Source: Melieria omissa (lineage: Eukaryota > Arthropoda > Insecta > Diptera > Ulidiidae). Taken from it: a stretch of 64,000 nucleotides of DNA. The notes beneath the pieces are model-generated. The model did not search any database. It saw only the letters and a program-made list of their open reading frames with translations, and was not told the origin of the DNA. This document shows positions 59,741 through 64,000 of the stretch, piece after piece. Where the stretch lies: assembly GCA_963971225.1 (NCBI GenBank), contig OZ020268.1, forward strand, positions 48,906,404 through 48,970,403, read 5' to 3'. Every line of letters begins with the position of its first letter. Within the stretch, counting starts at the first letter, position 1. A program made the translations under genes and the position numbers.

Positions 59741-61285
59741 AAAATGATTTGTTTTTTAGTTGCTTTCATTGTTTTGTTTACTTTTATTTGGTTTAATTTG
59801 ATTTAAATTCATTTTGTTTCATTGTATTTGATTGGATTTTGTTTTTTTCTATTTTTTTGTTTTATTTAAGTCGCTTCTAATTAATTTTTTAATTTTATTC
59901 TATTTTTACTTTGTTGAATCTAAGTAATTTAATTTAACTTTATTTTGTTTTACTTTATTTTATTTTATTTTAATATAACTTTTTTATTTATTTTTAATTT
60001 TTATTTAATACGATTTAATTTAATAATGTGTTTTTTTAATTAATTTTAGTCCAATTTTATTTGATTCTATTTTTATTTTATTCAAATTTTATCTTATTTC
60101 TTTTTTTTATTTCATTGAATGTTATTTTACTTTAATTTATTTTAATTTAATTTATTGTATTTTATTTTATTTTATTTTATTTTTATTTATATTTTTTATT
60201 TTATTTTGAATAAATTTATTTAATTAATTTAATTTTAATTTTATTTTGATTTATGTTTTTTGATTTTATTCTCTTATTTATTCATTTTATTTATTTTTTA
60301 TTTAATTTTTATTTATTTTTTTTTGATGTACTTTATTTATTTATTTTTATTTTTTCTTTACAAATTTATAAAACCATGAAAAATAATTAAAAAATAAACA
60401 ACATATAATAAAAAAAATTGACTAAAATAAAAGTTGGAAATCAGAGAAAGTAATATAATTAAAATGTTTAATAAAAATAGAAAAAAATAATTAAATATAA
60501 TAAAAAAATATTTAAATAAAAAAATAAAAAATATAAAATAGTAAAAAGTATTTTGTTTGTTCTATTTGATTGGATTTTATTTATTTTTTTATTTTATTTT
60601 TTAATTTTATTCAATTAATTTAATTTTTTTAATTTTGGTTTATGTTATTTGATTTTATTATTTTCTAAATAATTTAATTTTGTCTTATTTTATTTAAACT
60701 TACTTTTTGTAATGAAAAATAATTTAAAAACTAAGCACAGTGACACAAATAAAAATTAAAAAAATATAAATAAATAAATAATAACATAACTAAAATATTT
60801 AATACAAATAGTAAAAAATAATGAAATATATTTAAAAATATTTTATAAAAATATTATTCTTTACTATTTTTAAAACATATTTAAAAAATAAAAAAATAAT
60901 AAAAAAATGAAGCTAAAAAAATACAAAATAGTCCAAAAACTAAATAATGTTTTTAATGTAGTAAAAATTTAAAAAAAGAATACAAAGTTGTACAAAAACT
61001 AAAAAAAATGCCTATTAAAAAATAACACAAAATAATACATAATGATAAATAAATTTTTATCGTAAAAGTGATAAAAAAATATTGAATAAAATATAAAATG
61101 AAAAAAAAATATTGCAAAACAAAATAAAAAAAATCAATGTAAATAAAAAATTGCAATAACAAAAAATAATTTTAAAAATTGCTTTAAAACTAAAATGCAA
61201 AAATTTAAGGGTTTTTGTTTTTTAGTAAATTTAATTATTCTAATTTTATTTCAAGTTTATTTTATTTTTATTATTTTTATTTTCA
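59741..61285. repeat. AT-rich desert with alternating T-rich and A-rich halves
   Basis: T-rich sequence (59741-60360) is followed by A-rich (60361-60545), T-rich (60546-60712) and A-rich (60713-61200). TATTTGATTGGATTTT at about 59827 recurs at 60567, and GAAAAATAATTAAAAA at about 60378 recurs at 60714. This suggests a decayed tandem unit with T-rich and A-rich arms that could pair with each other. No gene is present. Confidence 0.6.
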
Positions 61286-62446
61286 AATCAAAGTAACCAA
61301 CACTTCTTTCGGTCAACAATTTGTAGGCTTCTTCCACACTTCTAAATCAAAGCTGCAGCGGCCTCTCATTCCTTCCTTTCATTCAAGTTGCAAAAAACCG
61401 AACCAAACCTAAACCAGTCAGTCACAAACAATGGGCCGCCCTCAAATTTACAACAACAACAATTTAGTTTCAGCAGTTCATATACGTTTCGCCTCTCATT
61501 TCGTATGCAAAACGCTGCCACAGTTGTCCAATTTTTTCATTAAATTGCTCAATTAGTGTGAATGAGTTTATATATAATTTTTAAAACGCCATAAATTATG
61601 CAACACTTTTTGCCATACAAGCACTCAGACTGACATTTGGTACGTGCCATGTGCGGCGGGCCTTTGCCGCCCAGTTGTTGTTGACTTTTCTTGTGCTTTT
61701 GATGATAAGGTTAACGGTTGCGCCTGATGAAAATGGTGCAGCATGCTTTTAGGCGGTGTGGCGCACGTCTCTCAGTGAACAAACCAGGGCGCAACAATTT
61801 AATTTTAAATTAATTTTTTTGTTTTTGTATTAACTGCAGCAATCTCGAGCGTTGAATTAAATATTTAATGCAAAAACAACAAAATGAAAAAAGGAAATGA
61901 GTAAAATACAACAACGAGAAACGCCGGCAGCGGCGAAAAGAGTTGAAAGCGGCGCGCAGGCGACTAAAGGTGTGTGTGTTATTTGGGTGGGTGATAGGCA
62001 GACGGGACGGGTGGGTGGGTGGGCGCTCAGTGCTGCAGCGTTGGCCTCAGTTTCAGCGAATTGCTGCGCTCTCTCCCTGGCGACTTAATTAAAGTCAATT
62101 AAATTAAATTTTTTACGCGCGCCACACCTCGCCCCCTGCGCCTACTTGCCGCAGCACAAGGCCTGGTTTTCAGTGCTGCCGCCCGCGTCCTGCGGCATTC
62201 GTGCTCCTAATTTGCGCTTTTCCGGCTTATTTGCGGCAGGCAAACAATTCTGTAATTAATTTCAAATATTAATTTTGCATTCAGGCGAATTGTGGCCACA
62301 AAAACATATTCACATAAACACAAAAATATAAAAAAATATATATATTTAATAAATCAAAGCTCCACTTTCGATTTCGTTGCTTTTTATATTTTTTTGGTTT
62401 GGCTTTTCAATGTTTTCACATTTTCTCTTTGTTCTGTTTTTTTTTG
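61286..62446. other. Non-coding 3' flank of the zinc-finger gene
   Basis: Balanced in 61300-62240, with no supported exon. A (G)GTGGGTGGGTGGGCG run lies at 62009-62023. The right edge adjoins the 3' UTR of the minus-strand zinc-finger gene. Confidence 0.4.
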
Positions 62447-62452
62447 TTTATT
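62447..62452 (-). terminator. Polyadenylation signal candidate (AATAAA, minus strand)
   Basis: TTTATT on + is AATAAA on -, 75 bp downstream of the zinc-finger gene's stop codon, in T/A-rich DNA suitable for a short 3' UTR. Confidence 0.5.
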
Positions 62453-62526
62453 TGCTTTTAAATTCGTTTTGTTTACATGGGACAAATTCATTTCCTAATT
62501 AAATTCGCTGCCACTGTGCCACTCTT

Positions 62527-64000
62527 TTAGTCCGCCTTGCGTTCGGTTGCTTTTTCGTCACTGTCGTTGGCGCTGTGGCTGCTGCCGCTGCCGTTGCCGC
62601 CGCGTCCAGCCGCATTGTCCGCCTCCTCGTCGGCGTGGCACATCTTGCGGTGCTTGTGCACAAAGTAGTAGCTCGGGAACTTGCTGCCACACGTCTTGCA
62701 CGGATAGTACTGCACGTTCATGTCCAGCGGCCGCACCTCGCGCCGCAGCAGCTCTGTGGCCGACTGCTTGCCGGCCCCGATGGGCAGCGGCACGCGCCCA
62801 TAGACCGGCGCGCTGGCGCCACTCTCCGCACTGGCGGCCCCGTTTTTAGCTGTTGTCGATAGTTTTTCGCGCTCGCTCGCCACTGCGCACACTGCACCGC
62901 TCCCAGCCGCTGCGGCCGCACAGCTCAGACTGAGCGGATTCAGGTGCCGCTTGGCGTGCTTCTGGTAGCAGTACTGCGACTTGAAGGTGTGCTTGCAGTA
63001 GACGCAAACGTAGATTTCATTGTTGCCGCTCTTGCTGCCGCTCTGCTTGCCGCTGCCACTGCCCGCAGCGGCGCCGCCACCGCCGTTGCTCGATTCGCTG
63101 TTCTCCGACTCCTCGTTGGCGTGCGCCAGCTGCCGCTGCTGACTGATGGTTTTGGCCATCTGCTGGTGGAACGACAGCGAGACGCTCTGCTGCGTGCGCT
63201 CCGGCAGCACTGCGTAGTCGTCCGGCTTGTGGCCGTAGGCGGTGTTAAGTATGCGCCGAAAGCGCACCGGCCCGTCGCAGCTGGCCACGTCGATGATCAC
63301 CTTCGAGCCCTCGGCCGCGTCGAGCTGCGACGCCGGTATGGGCGCCTTGGCCACCTGCAGTCCGGACGCGGTGCCGCTGTGCGTCTTGTGGCGCGCATGT
63401 TTGCGCTTGTCGCGCTTGTTGGACTTGCTGCTTGTTGTTGGCTGCGACTGCGACTGCGCTCGATGTGCATCGCGTCGCTGCGTCTCTTTCGGGCGTTCGG
63501 TGCGCGCTACCGCCGGTGCCTCCACGGTTATTGCAATTTCGCGCTCCTTTGCAGCGCGCTGCTTGAGCGATATGCGCGATGTACGCGACGTTACCGAGAT
63601 GGCATCCGCCTCCACGTCCGTTTCGGTGTTGCTGTCAATGAACACCTCCTCGTCCTCGTCGTCGTTGTCCTGCGCACTTTTCGCTGAGGGCGTGCGTGCC
63701 ACTTCGATTTCGTCGCTGCGCTCCTCGTGGCGCGCGCGTTCGCTGTTGTTGCGCGGCGAAGTGGGCGCCGGCGTGCCGTACGAGCGCGGCAGCTGTTTGA
63801 AGGTGTCTGAAGCATTGCTGCTTGTTGCCGCCGTTGCCGTTGCCAGCGGCAGTGGCAGCTGGTGCGTGAGCGGCAGAAAGCCGAAATTGGGCAGCGTTGC
63901 CTTGCTGGGTATGGGACGTATGATTTTGCCGCTGCTGGCGTTGGCGGGCGGCGCCGGTGTGGTTGTGTTGGGCGCTGGTATGCTGGGCAGGCCGCTGCCC
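62527..64000 (-). CDS. C2H2 zinc-finger protein, 3' part (5' end beyond window)
   Basis: The frame is open from the window edge to a TAA stop at 62527-62529, at least 491 residues. No start codon is visible: the codon at 63702 is GTG inside a longer open frame. From the N-terminal side it shows a Pro/Ala-rich segment (KATLPNFGFLPLTHQLPLPL), an acidic stretch (DNDDEDEEV), a basic Lys/Arg/His-rich stretch (KSNKRDKRKHARHK), a conserved-looking region (KVIIDVASCDGPVRFRRIL), then two C2H2 fingers. Finger 1 is C-x2-C-x12-H-x3-H (62944-63006). Finger 2 is C-x2-C-x12-H-x4-H (62635-62700). They are separated by about 80 residues rather than in tandem. It is probably a nuclear DNA- or RNA-binding regulator. 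I cannot name the orthologue. GC-rich coding composition matches Smr. It is antisense to Smr and would be nested if Smr continues past 64000. Confidence 0.9.
   Translation of the reverse strand, partial: GSGLPSIPAPNTTTPAPPANASSGKIIRPIPSKATLPNFGFLPLTHQLPLPLATATAATSSNASDTFKQLPRSYGTPAPTSPRNNSERARHEERSDEIEVARTPSAKSAQDNDDEDEEVFIDSNTETDVEADAISVTSRTSRISLKQRAAKEREIAITVEAPAVARTERPKETQRRDAHRAQSQSQPTTSSKSNKRDKRKHARHKTHSGTASGLQVAKAPIPASQLDAAEGSKVIIDVASCDGPVRFRRILNTAYGHKPDDYAVLPERTQQSVSLSFHQQMAKTISQQRQLAHANEESENSESSNGGGGAAAGSGSGKQSGSKSGNNEIYVCVYCKHTFKSQYCYQKHAKRHLNPLSLSCAAAAAGSGAVCAVASEREKLSTTAKNGAASAESGASAPVYGRVPLPIGAGKQSATELLRREVRPLDMNVQYYPCKTCGSKFPSYYFVHKHRKMCHADEEADNAAGRGGNGSGSSHSANDSDEKATERKAD

Noticed and set aside
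62944..63687. 247-codon plus-strand frame
   Set aside because: It is antisense to the zinc-finger exon, whose two intact C2H2 fingers fix the minus strand as coding.
63700..63702. Translation start of the zinc-finger protein at this position
   Set aside because: The codon is GTG (Val), not ATG, and the same frame stays open to the window edge, so the protein begins beyond 64000.

Overview
The window looks like nuclear DNA of a higher dipteran, most likely a schizophoran fly such as a tephritid or drosophilid relative. The signs are (CAA/TTG)n and (CAG/CTG)n triplet runs throughout, spliceosomal introns with GTAAGT/GTGAGT donors and pyrimidine-CAG acceptors, a SMRTER/NCoR-type corepressor with long polyglutamine tracts, a decayed mariner element and TTAA-flanked MITEs. 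The genus cannot be fixed from sequence alone.

Only three protein-coding loci are well supported, all in the last 14 kb. (1) A two-exon gene on + at 49883-50936 encodes 330 aa that I do not recognise. It has a 61-bp intron, a C-terminal helix and a basic tail. (2) Two internal exons of Smr (SMRTER, the fly NCoR/SMRT corepressor) lie on + at 52218-55814 and 56465-56808. They carry the polyQ regions, the deacetylase-activating domain (DAD) with the first SANT domain, and long Ala/Ser/Thr-rich linkers. Earlier and later Smr exons are not visible. (3) The 3' part of a C2H2 zinc-finger gene lies on - at 62527-64000 and is open through the window edge.

Positions 1 to about 49000 contain no convincing protein-coding exon. 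They alternate between two kinds of sequence. Triplet-rich blocks of balanced composition (for example 6000-7860, 12580-14520, 24300-26870, 30790-33240, 36300-37740, 44600-47570) resemble fly intronic, UTR or enhancer DNA. Between them lie unrelated, degenerate tandem arrays with periods of about 21, 31, 40, 75, 105, 115, 160, 229 and 243 bp, and AT-rich deserts (720-2330, 37740-39330, 59740-61280). The simplest reading is a very long 5' intron or upstream regulatory region of Smr, with the 330-aa gene possibly nested in it.

Mobile elements are small and non-autonomous: four TTAA-flanked piggyBac-like MITEs (3876-4402, 9058-9283, 27056-27314, 33630-34114), a lone related terminus at 30453, two TA-flanked pogo/Tc1-like MITEs (43440-43619, 43979-44114), a ~1-kb inverted-repeat element with subterminal repeats (28951-29937) and a mellifera-type mariner remnant (34708-34980). 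The least expected observation is that the first exon of the 330-aa gene and the first visible Smr exon are splice-phase compatible, so a joint transcript is possible and testable.
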